DNA from: JBBUX01 sp037445775
Lineage (GTDB): Bacteria; Actinomycetota; Coriobacteriia; Anaerosomatales; PHET01
Assembly (NCBI GenBank): GCA_037445775.1
Contig: JBBIJX010000002.1
Coordinates: 15,517-79,516, forward strand
Direction: 5' to 3'
Length of the DNA: 64,000 nt
Below are positions 35,414 to 44,498 of the stretch, piece by piece (position 1 is the stretch's first letter; the number at the start of each line of letters is the position of its first letter). The translations under genes were made by a program, and so were the position numbers. The notes beneath the pieces were generated by a model. That model saw only the letters and a program-made list of their open reading frames with translations, had not been told where the DNA came from and made no database searches.

Positions 35414-36434
35414 CGGCGACGACGTCAGCTTCGTCGGCACGCCCGACGGACTCGAGGCCCGGCTCGTCCCCGAGTCGGGCGTACGGTTCTTCGCGGTGAA
35501 AGCGTCGGGGTTCGACCGTTCGCGACCTCGTACGCTTCTGACGTCGTCGATGCGCGTCGCCGGGTCAACACTCGTCGCGTTGCGACTGATTGCCCGCGTC
35601 CGTCCTGACGTCGTGATCGGATTCGGCGGGTACGTATCGATCCCGGTGGGTCTCGCGGCATGGCTTCTGCGCGTGCCGCTCGTTGTCCACGAGCAGAACG
35701 CGGTTCCGGGTCTCGCCAACCGTCTGCTGGCCCGCCTAGCTGTCGCGTGCGCGTTGACCTACGAGTCGTCGCGCGCCTTGCTGGGGCCGTGTGAGCGGTG
35801 CCTCGTCACTGGCAACCCCGTCCGCGCTGCGGTGCTTCGCGCGACGCGTGGCGAAGGGCGTCTGCACCTCGCTCTGCCCGACGACGCGACGGTGCTGCTC
35901 GTCTTCGGCGGCAGCAGGGGAGCGAAACACCTCAACGCGGCGATGCTCGCGCTGCGAGAGCGCCTGCTCGCGCACCCGGACCTTGTCGTCGTGCATGTGA
36001 CCGGGCCCTGCGAGTACGACTCCGTGCGCTCCGCGCTCGTCGGGCACGACGGGGATGCTGAACGCTGGCGCGTCGTGCCTTACCTCGATGAGATGCCCGC
36101 TGCCCTGGCTGCGGCCGATGTGGTGGTCGCTCGCGCAGGTGCGACGTCGATCGCGGAGATAACGGCCCGGGGACTGCCGTGCGTCCTCGTGCCGTACCCC
36201 TACGCGACCGACGATCACCAGACGGCCAACGCGAGAGCGCTTGCCGACCGGGGCGGTGCGATAGTCGTTCCCGACGACGAACTCGACACCCCGAAGTTCG
36301 GCGACTCGCTCGAGCGGCTGATCGGCGATGTCGACCTGCGTGCTACCATGGCTGCCGCGTCGCAGGAGCTCGGTGTGGTTGACGCCGCTCAACGTCTCGC
36401 GCGCGTCGCGCGCGACGCCGCTTCTCGAAGATGA
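35331..36434 (+). CDS. murG: UDP-GlcNAc:lipid I N-acetylglucosaminyltransferase
   Basis: 367 residues from GTG 35331, which has GAGGAG just upstream and gives the normal MLKVLVSGGGTAGHVHPAL start (GTG 35319 is less likely). It is a peripheral membrane GT-B enzyme making lipid II. Hallmarks are GGGTAGHVHPAL near the N-terminus, GFGGYVSIPVGLAA, HEQNAVPGLANRLLAR, LLVFGGSRGAKHLNAA, and the donor site region ARAGATSIAEITARGLPCVLVP with YPYATDDHQTANA. The gene begins within the end of ftsW. Confidence 0.95.
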   Translation: MLKVLVSGGGTAGHVHPALSVAAQLVADGDDVSFVGTPDGLEARLVPESGVRFFAVKASGFDRSRPRTLLTSSMRVAGSTLVALRLIARVRPDVVIGFGGYVSIPVGLAAWLLRVPLVVHEQNAVPGLANRLLARLAVACALTYESSRALLGPCERCLVTGNPVRAAVLRATRGEGRLHLALPDDATVLLVFGGSRGAKHLNAAMLALRERLLAHPDLVVVHVTGPCEYDSVRSALVGHDGDAERWRVVPYLDEMPAALAAADVVVARAGATSIAEITARGLPCVLVPYPYATDDHQTANARALADRGGAIVVPDDELDTPKFGDSLERLIGDVDLRATMAAASQELGVVDAAQRLARVARDAASRR

Positions 36435-36457
36435 TCACGGATAGGATTTGGTGACGA

Positions 36458-37831
36458 GTGTCGCAGGTGTACGCACACTTCATCGGTGTCGGCGGGGCCG
36501 GCATGAGCGGGCTCGCCCTCGTCCTGCATGAGAGGGGCGTCTCCGTCACAGGAAGTGACCTCAAAGAGTCCCGCTACGCGCGGGCGCTGCAGGAGGCAGG
36601 TGTGCCGGTTGCCATCGGCCATGATGCCTCGAACCTTGGGAGCCCCGACGTCGTGGTCGTCTCGAGCGCCATACCTGAGACCAACCCGGAGCTTGCTGCC
36701 GCGCACAGCCGCGGGATCCCCGTGTGGCAGCGGGCGCAGATGCTCGCGCACCTTGCCGAGTCCCGCGTGACCATCGCGGTGGCCGGCACCCATGGCAAGA
36801 CATCCACGTCCTCCATGATCGCGACGATGCTTGACTCGATGGGGTGCGCTCCGTCGTTTCTTGTGGGCGGCGAGATCGACGCGTTCGGTACGAACGCACG
36901 ACACGGGGATGGGGTCCACTGCGTGGTGGAAGCCGACGAGAGCGACGGGAGTTTCGTTCATCTGGCGCCCCGGATCGCGGTCGTAACCAACATCGAGGCC
37001 GATCATCTGGACCACTACGCATCCGTAGATGAGATCCGCGAGATGTTCTCCCGGTTCTTGGCTCGGGTGGCTGACGATGGCACCATCGTGGTGTGCGCCG
37101 ACGACGACGTAGCCCTCGAGGTCGCGCGCGCGTCGGGGCGTGCGATCATCACCTATGGGTTCGCCCGCACAGCCGACGTGAGGTGTCACGTCGTCGGCGT
37201 CGAGGGGTCCGGCAGCCGCTTCGGGGTCACGACACCTGAGGGTGATGCCGAGGCAGTCGTCTCAGTACCCGGTGACCACATGGTATGCAACGCTACTGCT
37301 GCGCTTGCGTGTGCCATCGCTCTCGATCTCGACCTGTCTCATGCGGCACGCGCGCTTGGGACGTTCACCGGGGTCAGGCGCCGCTTCGACCTTATCGGCG
37401 AAGTCGCGGGCGTCACGGTGGTCGACGACTACGCGCACCACCCGACTGAGATCGCGGCAACGCTTGAGGCCGCGTCACGCATGGGTTTCTCGCGGATGTG
37501 GGCGCTGTTCCAGCCGCATCGGTACAGCCGGACCCATGCGTTTGCGAGGGAGTTCGGCGACTCGCTCGCTTGCGCGGACCGCGTGGTGCTCACAGACGTC
37601 TACAGTGCTGGTGAGCCGCCCATCCCCGGGGTCAGCGGCAAGACCCTTGTGCGGACCACGCTCGACGCCTCGCCACACACACGCGTCGCGTACCTGCCAC
37701 ATCGCGCCGACATCGTACCGTTCATCACTGAGCGTGTGTCCGCGGGCGATCTCGTGCTGACGATGGGTGCGGGTGATGTGACGGGTCTGGCGCCTGAGAT
37801 CATCGCGGCGCTCGAAGAGCGGGAGGCGTGA
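36458..37831 (+). CDS. murC: UDP-N-acetylmuramate:L-alanine ligase
   Basis: 457 residues from GTG 36458; GTG 36451 is out of frame and the ribosome binding site is weak (GGTGACGA). It adds L-alanine to UDP-MurNAc in the cytoplasm. The N-terminal VYAHFIGVGGAGMSGLA, VVSSAIPETNPEL, the P-loop AGTHGKTSTSSMIA, EADESDGSF, NIEADHLDHY and the C-terminal VVDDYAHHPTEIAATL, then LFQPHRYSRT, are all in place. A TAGGAT string (36441-36446) in the 23-base gap after murG could be a weak internal promoter. The stop overlaps the murB GTG. Confidence 0.96.
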   Translation: MSQVYAHFIGVGGAGMSGLALVLHERGVSVTGSDLKESRYARALQEAGVPVAIGHDASNLGSPDVVVVSSAIPETNPELAAAHSRGIPVWQRAQMLAHLAESRVTIAVAGTHGKTSTSSMIATMLDSMGCAPSFLVGGEIDAFGTNARHGDGVHCVVEADESDGSFVHLAPRIAVVTNIEADHLDHYASVDEIREMFSRFLARVADDGTIVVCADDDVALEVARASGRAIITYGFARTADVRCHVVGVEGSGSRFGVTTPEGDAEAVVSVPGDHMVCNATAALACAIALDLDLSHAARALGTFTGVRRRFDLIGEVAGVTVVDDYAHHPTEIAATLEAASRMGFSRMWALFQPHRYSRTHAFAREFGDSLACADRVVLTDVYSAGEPPIPGVSGKTLVRTTLDASPHTRVAYLPHRADIVPFITERVSAGDLVLTMGAGDVTGLAPEIIAALEEREA

Positions 37832-38748
37832 GCCGCGTGGGTGCGGAGTCCGTGTTCGACGCGTTGTCGCGTACGCTGACAGGCGTCGTCCGTCGCAACG
37901 AGCCACTTGCGCGCCACACGTCCTTTCGCATAGGCGGACCCGCAGCGCTCTATGTCGAATGTGACACTGTGGGCGATCTGGCTGCGGCGCTGAGCGCGTT
38001 GCGCGACAACGGCATCGACTGGACGGTGCTCGGGAAGGGCACGAACGTGCTCGCGTCAGATGCGGGATACGAAGGCGCGGTGCTCGTCCTTGGACGGGAC
38101 TTCAAGCATTGGGGGCTCACCGAGGAGCGTTTGAGCTCCGGCGCGGGTGTCATCCTCGGCGTGCTGGTCCAAGCCGCCTTCGGCGCGGGTATGACGGGCC
38201 TGGAGTTCGCCGTGGGTGTACCGGGCACGCTCGGCGGTGCTCTCGTGATGAACGCGGGGGCACGCGACGAGTGGATCGGCGCCATCGTCGACTCGGTCAC
38301 TGTGTACACAGCCGAGGACGGGCTGAGGGTGTTGGGTGGCGCGGAGGTCGCCTGGGGGTACCGGCGGTCGTCGCTGCCCGGGGTCGTCGTGGAGGCGACG
38401 CTGCGACTGGCTGCCGGAGACGCCGACCACATCCGACGTGTCATGGAGGCAAGTCTGCGACGCAGGCGCCGCACTCAGCCGCTCGCTCAGCCCAGCGCAG
38501 GAAGCGTGTTCGTCAACCCGGAAGGTGACTCGGCTGGCCGCCTCATCGAAGCAGCCGGTCTCAAAGGTGCTAGGGTAGGAGGGGCCGCGGTCTCGGACGT
38601 GCATGCGAACTTCATTGTGAACACGGGCGGCGCGACCGCGATTGACGTGCTCGAACTCGTTTCCAGGATTCGTGAGGGCGTCAGGGAGGCCTATGGCGTC
38701 GAACTCAGGCCGGAGATCCGGTTCCTCGGGCGCTTCGAGACCGCGTAG
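37828..38748 (+). CDS. murB: UDP-N-acetylenolpyruvoylglucosamine reductase
   Basis: 306 residues from GTG 37828, overlapping the murC stop. FAD enzyme that reduces UDP-GlcNAc-enolpyruvate to UDP-MurNAc with NADPH. Hallmarks are NEPLARHTSFRIGGPAAL, the FAD loop VLGKGTNVLASDAGYEGAVL, GLEFAVGVPGTLGGALVMNAG and the substrate domain with PSAGSVFVNP, then AGLKGARVGGAAVSDVHANF and NTGGATAIDVLELV. The short form without the extra E. coli loop (type II) fits its length. The end overlaps the ftsQ start by 56 bases. Confidence 0.96.
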   Translation: MSRVGAESVFDALSRTLTGVVRRNEPLARHTSFRIGGPAALYVECDTVGDLAAALSALRDNGIDWTVLGKGTNVLASDAGYEGAVLVLGRDFKHWGLTEERLSSGAGVILGVLVQAAFGAGMTGLEFAVGVPGTLGGALVMNAGARDEWIGAIVDSVTVYTAEDGLRVLGGAEVAWGYRRSSLPGVVVEATLRLAAGDADHIRRVMEASLRRRRRTQPLAQPSAGSVFVNPEGDSAGRLIEAAGLKGARVGGAAVSDVHANFIVNTGGATAIDVLELVSRIREGVREAYGVELRPEIRFLGRFETA

Positions 38749-39655
38749 ACGCGTCACCATCGACGCCGAACGCACGAAGCGCGTCTCGTACGGTGACGGC
38801 GGACAGGTATCGTCCCGTGCGACGCCTCCGCGCGCCCGCGCCGACAGAGAGCGGCGCTCGGAGCCCCGAACCGTCTCAGCACAGGCCGCGCGCGTCGCGG
38901 CGGCGAAGCGCAAGGAACGTGAGCGGCGGCAGCGCATCATGCGCGCGAGGCGCGTGGTCGCTGCGTGCGCCGTGGCCGGGCTCGTGGCGCTCGTCATCTG
39001 GGCGGGGTATGCAGTCACTGAGCTGCCGGTCTTCGCCATCGACAGGGTTCAGGTGCAAGGATCGCGGCATTTGAGTACGCAGGAGGTGTTGGACCTCGCA
39101 GCGATACCAAGGGGCGACTCGCTACTTCGCTTGCCGAAGCGGCGGATCGCTTCACGGTTGCTTCAGAGTCCGTGGGTTGAAGACGTCAGGATCGACCGGG
39201 ACCTGCCACGGACGGTGAAGATCGAGCTATCGGAGCGTACTCCGGTCGTGGTGGTCGACGACGGCGGCGCTGAGTTCTGGGTGGTGTCGGATGATGCCCT
39301 GTGGCTCGGCCCACGCAGTGCGACCGAGACCGATCTGCCCGTGGTGCGCGATGCCGAAGTCACGAAGCGACGGACCGGCGCCCGCGTGTCGTCGCCGGAG
39401 ATCGCGAATGCGGTCGCGCTCGTTCAGGGTGTTTCCTCAGAGCTGCTTCGGCAGACCCGGTTCATCTCGGCGCCCGCTGTGGAGCGGACCGCTCTCGTAA
39501 CCGATGATGACGTCGAGGTCTTCTTCGGTGAGGCGGTCGATGTCGCCACAAAGGACCGAATCGCGCGCGAGATACTGCGGCGCGAGAAGGGCAAGGTCGT
39601 CTACATCAACGTGAGAGTCGTGGAGAGTCCGACCTGGCGCGGGCTTGAACCCTGA
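38693..39655 (+). CDS. ftsQ: Cell division protein FtsQ
   Basis: 320 residues from ATG 38693, chosen for AGGGAGG immediately upstream although it overlaps murB by 56 bases. Long basic cytoplasmic region (about residues 1-80, rich in Arg, Ser and Lys), one membrane span (VVAACAVAGLVALVIWAGYAV), then an extracytoplasmic POTRA domain (FAIDRVQVQGSRHLSTQEVL, DSLLRLPKRRIASRLLQ, SPWVEDVRIDRDLPRTVKI) and the FtsQ beta domain. FtsQ joins FtsB/FtsL to the divisome. Divergent sequence and position before ftsZ support the call. Confidence 0.9.
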   Translation: MASNSGRRSGSSGASRPRRRVTIDAERTKRVSYGDGGQVSSRATPPRARADRERRSEPRTVSAQAARVAAAKRKERERRQRIMRARRVVAACAVAGLVALVIWAGYAVTELPVFAIDRVQVQGSRHLSTQEVLDLAAIPRGDSLLRLPKRRIASRLLQSPWVEDVRIDRDLPRTVKIELSERTPVVVVDDGGAEFWVVSDDALWLGPRSATETDLPVVRDAEVTKRRTGARVSSPEIANAVALVQGVSSELLRQTRFISAPAVERTALVTDDDVEVFFGEAVDVATKDRIAREILRREKGKVVYINVRVVESPTWRGLEP

Positions 39656-39845
39656 GTCGAGTGTGTGGATACGCCCCTTGAACAGCGAGTTTGTGTGCCG
39701 TTCGAGGGAGAATCGAGATTCGTGAGAATTGCGTCTTGCACTTAGGGTAAGGTTTATGCGAAGATTGAGTGTTATGTAATAACCATAACGATAAACTAGA
39801 GGTTGAGGGTTAGAACGAATCCTGTCCTTCCGGGGGAGGTCTGTG
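39656..39845 (+). promoter_or_regulatory. AT-rich control region upstream of ftsZ
   Basis: 190 bases, strikingly AT-rich at 39741-39800 against a high-GC background. It holds a perfect palindrome GTTATGTAATAAC (39771-39783), three 6-base-spaced repeats ATAAC/ATAAC/ATAAA (39779-39795) and the 9-mer AGTGTTATG (39768-39776) also found before mraZ. A -35-like TTGAGT (39765-39770) and -10-like TAACGA or TAAACT (39786-39797) flank the palindrome, but the spacing is not ideal. The ftsZ ribosome binding site GGGGGAGG is at 39832-39839. Confidence 0.5.
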
Positions 39846-40925
39846 ATGCTCGAAACGGGTGCGAACTACCTTGCGGTCATCAAGGTGGTCGGTATCGGCG
39901 GCGGCGGTACCAACGCTGTCAACCGCATGGTCGAGGCCGGCGTCAAGGGTGTCGAGTTCATTGCGATCAACACCGACGCGCAGGCGCTGCTCATGTCCGA
40001 CGCGGACTACAAGGTCCACGTCGGCGTGAATCTGACGAAGGGTTTGGGCGCCGGAGCGGATCCGGATGTCGGGTTCCAGGCGGCCGAGGAGAATCGCGCG
40101 GAGATCAAGGAGGCGCTCCAAGGCGCTGACATGGTGTTCGTGACCGCGGGCCAGGGTGGCGGCACGGGAACGGGGGCCGCACCGGTGATCGCGCAGATCG
40201 CGAAGGAGGAGATCGGTGCCCTGACCGTCGGCGTCGTGACGCGCCCGTTCGCTTTCGAGGGGCGTAAGCGCGCACTGCAGGCTGACGATGGCATCAAGCG
40301 GCTTCGCGACGTCGTCGACACGCTGATCGTCATTCCGAACGACCGGCTGCTGCAGGTCGCCGAGAAGAAGACGTCCATTCTGGACGCGTTTCGCGTCGCC
40401 GACGACGTGCTGCGGCAAGGCACGCAAGGCATCACCGACCTCATCACCGTCCCCGGCCTCATCAACCTGGACTTCGCCGACGTGCGGACGATCATGCAGA
40501 ACGCTGGCTCCGCACTCATGGGCATCGGTATCGCCACCGGCGACATGCGTGCCCACGAGGCCGCCAAGGCTGCCATCTCGAGCCCGTTGCTTGAGTCATC
40601 GATTCAGGGAGCCCAAGGAGTACTGCTCTCGATCTCGGGCGGCAGCGACCTTGGCCTGTTCGAGGTCAACGAGGCGGCGGAGGTCGTTGCGGCCGCGGCC
40701 GCTCCGGATGCCAACATCATCTTCGGCGCCGTCATCGATGACTCCATGATGGACCAGATCAGGGTCACGGTGATCGCGACCGGTTTCGACGGCGCCCGAA
40801 AGCAGGAAACGATGTCGTTCTCGGCGTTGAGCGAGGATGACGCGGAGACCGGAGTGCCAGCGTTCGAGCCGCTGGGCGACGATGATCTCGATATCCCGGC
40901 GTTCCTGAAGAAGCGCTCGTACTAG
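39846..40925 (+). CDS. ftsZ: Cell division GTPase FtsZ
   Basis: 359 residues from ATG 39846 (GGGGGAGG six bases upstream; GTG 39843 is an alternative). Tubulin-like GTPase that forms the cytokinetic ring. GGGGTNA at residues 18-24, the tubulin signature GGGTGTG at 104-110, [12 protein letters not shown] (T7 synergy loop) and the C-terminal partner-binding peptide [12 protein letters not shown] are all present. The linker between the globular domain and tail is short. No ftsA precedes it, so membrane tethering probably depends on SepF (46797). A strong terminator follows. Confidence 0.98.
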   Translation: MLETGANYLAVIKVVGIGGGGTNAVNRMVEAGVKGVEFIAINTDAQALLMSDADYKVHVGVNLTKGLGAGADPDVGFQAAEENRAEIKEALQGADMVFVTAGQGGGTGTGAAPVIAQIAKEEIGALTVGVVTRPFAFEGRKRALQADDGIKRLRDVVDTLIVIPNDRLLQVAEKKTSILDAFRVADDVLRQGTQGITDLITVPGLINLDFADVRTIMQNAGSALMGIGIATGDMRAHEAAKAAISSPLLESSIQGAQGVLLSISGGSDLGLFEVNEAAEVVAAAAAPDANIIFGAVIDDSMMDQIRVTVIATGFDGARKQETMSFSALSEDDAETGVPAFEPLGDDDLDIPAFLKKRSY

Positions 40926-40944
40926 ACGCTCGACGCTTCCTTTT

Positions 40945-40996
40945 GGACCCGGTGGCGACGACGGCCCGACCTCGTCGCCACCGGGTCCGTCTGTTT
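40945..40996 (+). terminator. Strong hairpin terminator after ftsZ
   Basis: A perfect 17-bp stem (40945-40961 with 40972-40988, loop 10 bases) starts 20 bases after the ftsZ stop, preceded by CTTCCTTTT and followed by GTCTGTTTGATC. It closes the dcw operon. Confidence 0.85.
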
Positions 40997-41097
40997 GATC
41001 GCCGGGGGCCGCGCCCACTGGCCGCGCTGGGCGCCGCGGGGTGTGCGGCCGGATCCGAACTGCGATGCTGTCGCCGGTGGCGCGTGGAAGGGCACCG

Positions 41098-41940
41098 ATG
41101 ACTGAGCAGGTAGATACCGTTCAAAGGCCGTCCCTCGTGCGCCGCGTGCGGGACGGAGTCGCGGTCTGGACCGATGAGGCGCTCGCGGTCCAGCGTGGGG
41201 TGCTCGTCGCATTCTCGGAGCGCGAGGGCGGCGTGAGCGTACCACCGTTCGCATCGCTCAACGTCGCGGCGCACGTTGGTGATGCGCCGGGCGATGTCGA
41301 CGAGAACCGGAGCAGACTCTTCGCGGCCTGCGGTTGTGCCGATACCGCTGGCGCGCTGACGATGGCCGATCAGGTCCACGGCAAGCGGATCGTCACTGTC
41401 GGCGTACACGAGGCCGGGTCGGGGAGAAGCGCCGGTGAGGGCGGTCGACCTCCGATCCCGGCGTGCGACGCGCTGATCACGAGCCTTCCACGCACCCCGC
41501 TGCTACTGTGCTTCGCGGACTGCGTGCCCATCGTCGTGGTGGCTCCCGGGCCGGTGGTCGCCGTGGTGCACGCCGGGTGGCGCGGTGTCCTTGCAGGGCT
41601 ACCGTTTCGCGCGGTCGGCGCGGTTGCTGAGCAGGCAGGATGCACGCCCTTGCGCTTCCAGGTCTACATCGGTGCCCACATCTGTCACGAGCACTTCACC
41701 ATTACAGCCGAGATCATGTCGCATTTCGTTGAAGCCTTTGGTACAGTTGCGCGGGCCGAATCGGGCGGGCTCGACCTCGGCGCCGTGGTGGATGCATCCC
41801 TGACCGACGCAGGAGTCGATCCGTGCAACATCGCACGCCTCGGAGTCTGCACCGCCGAGGCTACCGACCGGTTCTTCTCGTATCGCGCCGAGGGCGGGCT
41901 CACGGGCCGTCACGGCGCGCTCGCGTGCATCGTGCGCTAA
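41098..41940 (+). CDS. pgeF: PgeF/YfiH family multicopper-oxidase-like protein (peptidoglycan editing factor)
   Basis: 280 residues from ATG 41098 (GGAAGG six bases upstream). The family (Cyclin-D1-like, formerly DUF152) has purine nucleoside phosphorylase/deaminase activity in human LACC1; in E. coli YfiH edits misincorporated L-Ser out of UDP-MurNAc peptides. Metal site residues are visible in ADQVHGKRI, CFADCVPIVVVA and VVHAGWRGVLAGL. ftsZ-pgeF-yggS-sepF is a widespread order; here pst-phoU separates pgeF from yggS. The pstS start lies within its last codons. Confidence 0.92.
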   Translation: MTEQVDTVQRPSLVRRVRDGVAVWTDEALAVQRGVLVAFSEREGGVSVPPFASLNVAAHVGDAPGDVDENRSRLFAACGCADTAGALTMADQVHGKRIVTVGVHEAGSGRSAGEGGRPPIPACDALITSLPRTPLLLCFADCVPIVVVAPGPVVAVVHAGWRGVLAGLPFRAVGAVAEQAGCTPLRFQVYIGAHICHEHFTITAEIMSHFVEAFGTVARAESGGLDLGAVVDASLTDAGVDPCNIARLGVCTAEATDRFFSYRAEGGLTGRHGALACIVR

Positions 41941-42761
41941 TCGCCTTGCTTGTCGTCTGCATCGCCCTGACGGGCTGTGGACGCGGCGGCAGCCGAGCCG
42001 AAGACCAGGTGATCGTGACGGGGTCGACGACGCTGCTTCCCATCGCCGAGCAGGCGGCCGAGCAGTTCCAAGGGCTCAACCCCGGAACTTCTGTGCTTGT
42101 GTCGGGTCTGGGATCGTCCGCAGGTATTGAGGCGGTCATCGCCGGCACGAGCGGGATCGCGACATCCTCGCGTGACCTGAAATCCGAGGAGGAGGGCCAC
42201 GGACTGATCGACACCCCGGTCGCCTACGACGGCATTGCTGTCATCGTGAATCCCGGCAACCCCGTCGACGGTCTCACGACGGAGCAGTTGCGTGCGATCT
42301 ACGCTGGCGAGATCACGAACTGGAAGGACGTCGGCGGGGCCGACCGCGTTATCGATCTCGTGAACCGCGATGAGGCTTCAGGGACGCGTGAGGCTTTCAA
42401 GAAGATCGTCATGGGAGACGCGCACTTCGACCGCTCCTCGGTGGTGCTTCCCGGAACCGGCCAGGTGCGCGACGTCGTGTCTCGCTCGCCCGGCGCCATC
42501 GGCTACATCTCGGTGGGCTTTGTCGCCCCGCGGTTCACTAGCACTCTGGTCAAGGCCCTACGCGTCGACGGCGTGAAGCCGAGCGAAGAGACAGTGGCGT
42601 CGCAAGAGTACCCCATCGCACGTACGCTTCACTTCTTCACGAAAGGCGAGCCGACGGCGCTCGCGCACCGCTATATCGACTACGTCCTGTCCGACGACGT
42701 CCAGGACGGCGTCGTGATCGATGCTGGCTTCGTGCCAGTCACCGCGAGGGACAGATTGTGA
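41925..42761 (+). CDS. pstS: Phosphate-binding lipoprotein PstS
   Basis: 278 residues from GTG 41925, the only start that leaves a signal peptide; it overlaps pgeF by 16 bases and has no ribosome binding site, so translation is probably coupled. A very short lipoprotein signal ends in the lipobox ALTGC (Cys18). The PstS fold follows: VTGSTTLLPIAEQAAEQF, SGLGSSAGIEAVIAGTSGIA, AYAGEITNWKDVGG-like loop, RDEASGTREAF and SPGAIGYISVGF, the phosphate-binding segments. It is the extracytoplasmic receptor for the PstCAB importer encoded next. Confidence 0.93.
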   Translation: MHRALIALLVVCIALTGCGRGGSRAEDQVIVTGSTTLLPIAEQAAEQFQGLNPGTSVLVSGLGSSAGIEAVIAGTSGIATSSRDLKSEEEGHGLIDTPVAYDGIAVIVNPGNPVDGLTTEQLRAIYAGEITNWKDVGGADRVIDLVNRDEASGTREAFKKIVMGDAHFDRSSVVLPGTGQVRDVVSRSPGAIGYISVGFVAPRFTSTLVKALRVDGVKPSEETVASQEYPIARTLHFFTKGEPTALAHRYIDYVLSDDVQDGVVIDAGFVPVTARDRL

Positions 42762-43663
42762 CGACGCCGAACGGGGTCGCCACAACGACGGGCGAGCTCA
42801 CGCTCGTATCGCGTCAGATGCAGGTCAGGGAGTGGTTGCTGGCAGCTGTCTTCTTCCTTTGCGCGTTCGTAGCCGTGCTCGCGGTCGCCCTCATCTTCAC
42901 CTTCGTCGGCTACAAGGCTCTGCCAATCGTCACCGAGGTTGGTCTTTGGCCGTTCCTGTTCGGTAGGGTGTGGGCGTCGTCCGAAGGCCTGTATGGGATC
43001 CTCCCGCTCATCGAGGGCTCGATCGTCGTCACGCTCGGAGCGCTCGCCATTGGTACGCCGCTCGCCGTCGGGACCGCGATCTTCCTCTCCGAGATAGCGT
43101 CACCGGGTGTGCGCGCGATCGTGAGGCCCGCAGTCGAGTTGCTCGCCGGCATTCCGTCGGTCGTGTACGGGTTCTTCGGAGTCGTCATGCTGCGCCCGCT
43201 CATCGGGCGGCTTACTGACGGCATAGGGTTTGGGCCGCTCACCACATGGATCATCCTCGCCATCATGATCGTGCCCACGATCGCGGCACTGTCAGAAGAT
43301 GCGCTGCAGTCGATTCCCATGGGAATCCGTGAGGCGAGTTACGCCATGGGGGCCACCCAATGGCAGACGATCCACAAGGTCGTCGTGCCCGCGGCGAAGA
43401 TCGGTATCGTGGACGCGATCATCCTCGGCATGGGGCGTGCCGTCGGGGAGACGATGGCGGTGCTCATGCTCATCGGTGGCGCGGCCGTCTTCTTCGAGGG
43501 CATCGGCTCGCCGATGTCGACGCTCACGAGCCAGATCGTCATGGACATGGGTTACTCGACCGGCACTCACCGGACCGCGTTGTTTGCCATGGCGGCCATC
43601 CTCTTCGTCATCTCGATGGGGCTAGTGCTCGCCGTCCGTCTGATCTCACGGGATAAGGAGTGA
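42758..43663 (+). CDS. pstC: Phosphate ABC transporter permease PstC
   Basis: 301 residues from GTG 42758, overlapping the pstS stop (GTGA). It has six hydrophobic spans. PstC marks are PLIEGSIVVTLGALAIGTPLAVG, ELLAGIPSVVYGFFGVVML, the coupling helix EASYAMGATQWQTIHKVVVPAA and GRAVGETMAVLMLIG. It forms the phosphate channel with PstA. The five-gene run pstS-pstC-pstA-pstB-phoU is complete. Confidence 0.95.
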   Translation: MTTPNGVATTTGELTLVSRQMQVREWLLAAVFFLCAFVAVLAVALIFTFVGYKALPIVTEVGLWPFLFGRVWASSEGLYGILPLIEGSIVVTLGALAIGTPLAVGTAIFLSEIASPGVRAIVRPAVELLAGIPSVVYGFFGVVMLRPLIGRLTDGIGFGPLTTWIILAIMIVPTIAALSEDALQSIPMGIREASYAMGATQWQTIHKVVVPAAKIGIVDAIILGMGRAVGETMAVLMLIGGAAVFFEGIGSPMSTLTSQIVMDMGYSTGTHRTALFAMAAILFVISMGLVLAVRLISRDKE

Positions 43664-43667
43664 TCAG

Positions 43668-44492
43668 GTGGACAAGCGGATCGCCAACAACATCGCTCTC
43701 GCAATCCTGTGGCTGGCGGCTAGCATCACCGTCTTGTTGCTCGGGGCGATCATTCTCTACGTCTTCTACAACGGCGTCCGGGTTCTGTCGTTCGAGTTCA
43801 TTCTCACGCGCCCCCATGGGGTCAATGCCGAGGGCGGCATCGGCCCCACGATCGTCGCGACGCTCTACGTCACCGGACTCTCGATGCTGATCTGCACGCC
43901 GATCGCCGTGCTCGCAGCGGTATACCTGGCCGAGTACGCGAAGCAGGGGCGCATGGTGTCGACGATCCGGTTCGCGGCCGACTCGCTCGCGAGCGTCCCG
44001 TCCATAGTTATGGGACTCTTCGGGTTCGCACTCTTCGTCGAGGCTATGGGCATCGGTCTGTCAATGCTTTCGGCGGCGCTCGCGCTCTCGCTGCTGATGT
44101 TGCCCATCGTCATGCGCGCCACCGAGGAGGCGATCCGCGCCGTTCCCCGCTACATCCGCTGGGGCTCGTACGGCATGGGCGCTACAAAGTGGCAGACTGT
44201 GAGCCGTGTGGTTCTGCCCGCCGCCGCGCCCCGCATCATCACGGGGATCGTGCTCGCCACTGGCCGTGCGGTGGGGGAGACGGCTGTCGTCTTCTATACG
44301 ATGGGCCAGGCGATCCACATCCCGGTGTCGCCGCTCGAGTCTGGGCGCCCGATGACGGTGCATCTCTATCTGCTCGCGGTCGACGGCATCAACCTGCCGG
44401 CGGCGTACGGGACCGCGCTGCTGCTCATGATCATGATCCTGGCGTTCAACCTGAGCGCACGCTGGATCCTCAAGCGATACCGGAAGGTGTAG
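43668..44492 (+). CDS. pstA: Phosphate ABC transporter permease PstA
   Basis: 274 residues from GTG 43668 (AAGGAG upstream), four bases after pstC. It has about six membrane spans. Family segments are the GGIGPTIVATLYVTGLSM stretch, SLASVPSIVMGLFGFALFV, the coupling helix WGSYGMGATKWQTVSRVVLP and GRAVGETAVVFYTMG. Paired with PstC in the inner-membrane phosphate channel. Confidence 0.95.
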   Translation: MDKRIANNIALAILWLAASITVLLLGAIILYVFYNGVRVLSFEFILTRPHGVNAEGGIGPTIVATLYVTGLSMLICTPIAVLAAVYLAEYAKQGRMVSTIRFAADSLASVPSIVMGLFGFALFVEAMGIGLSMLSAALALSLLMLPIVMRATEEAIRAVPRYIRWGSYGMGATKWQTVSRVVLPAAAPRIITGIVLATGRAVGETAVVFYTMGQAIHIPVSPLESGRPMTVHLYLLAVDGINLPAAYGTALLLMIMILAFNLSARWILKRYRKV

Positions 44493-44498
44493 GCACAG

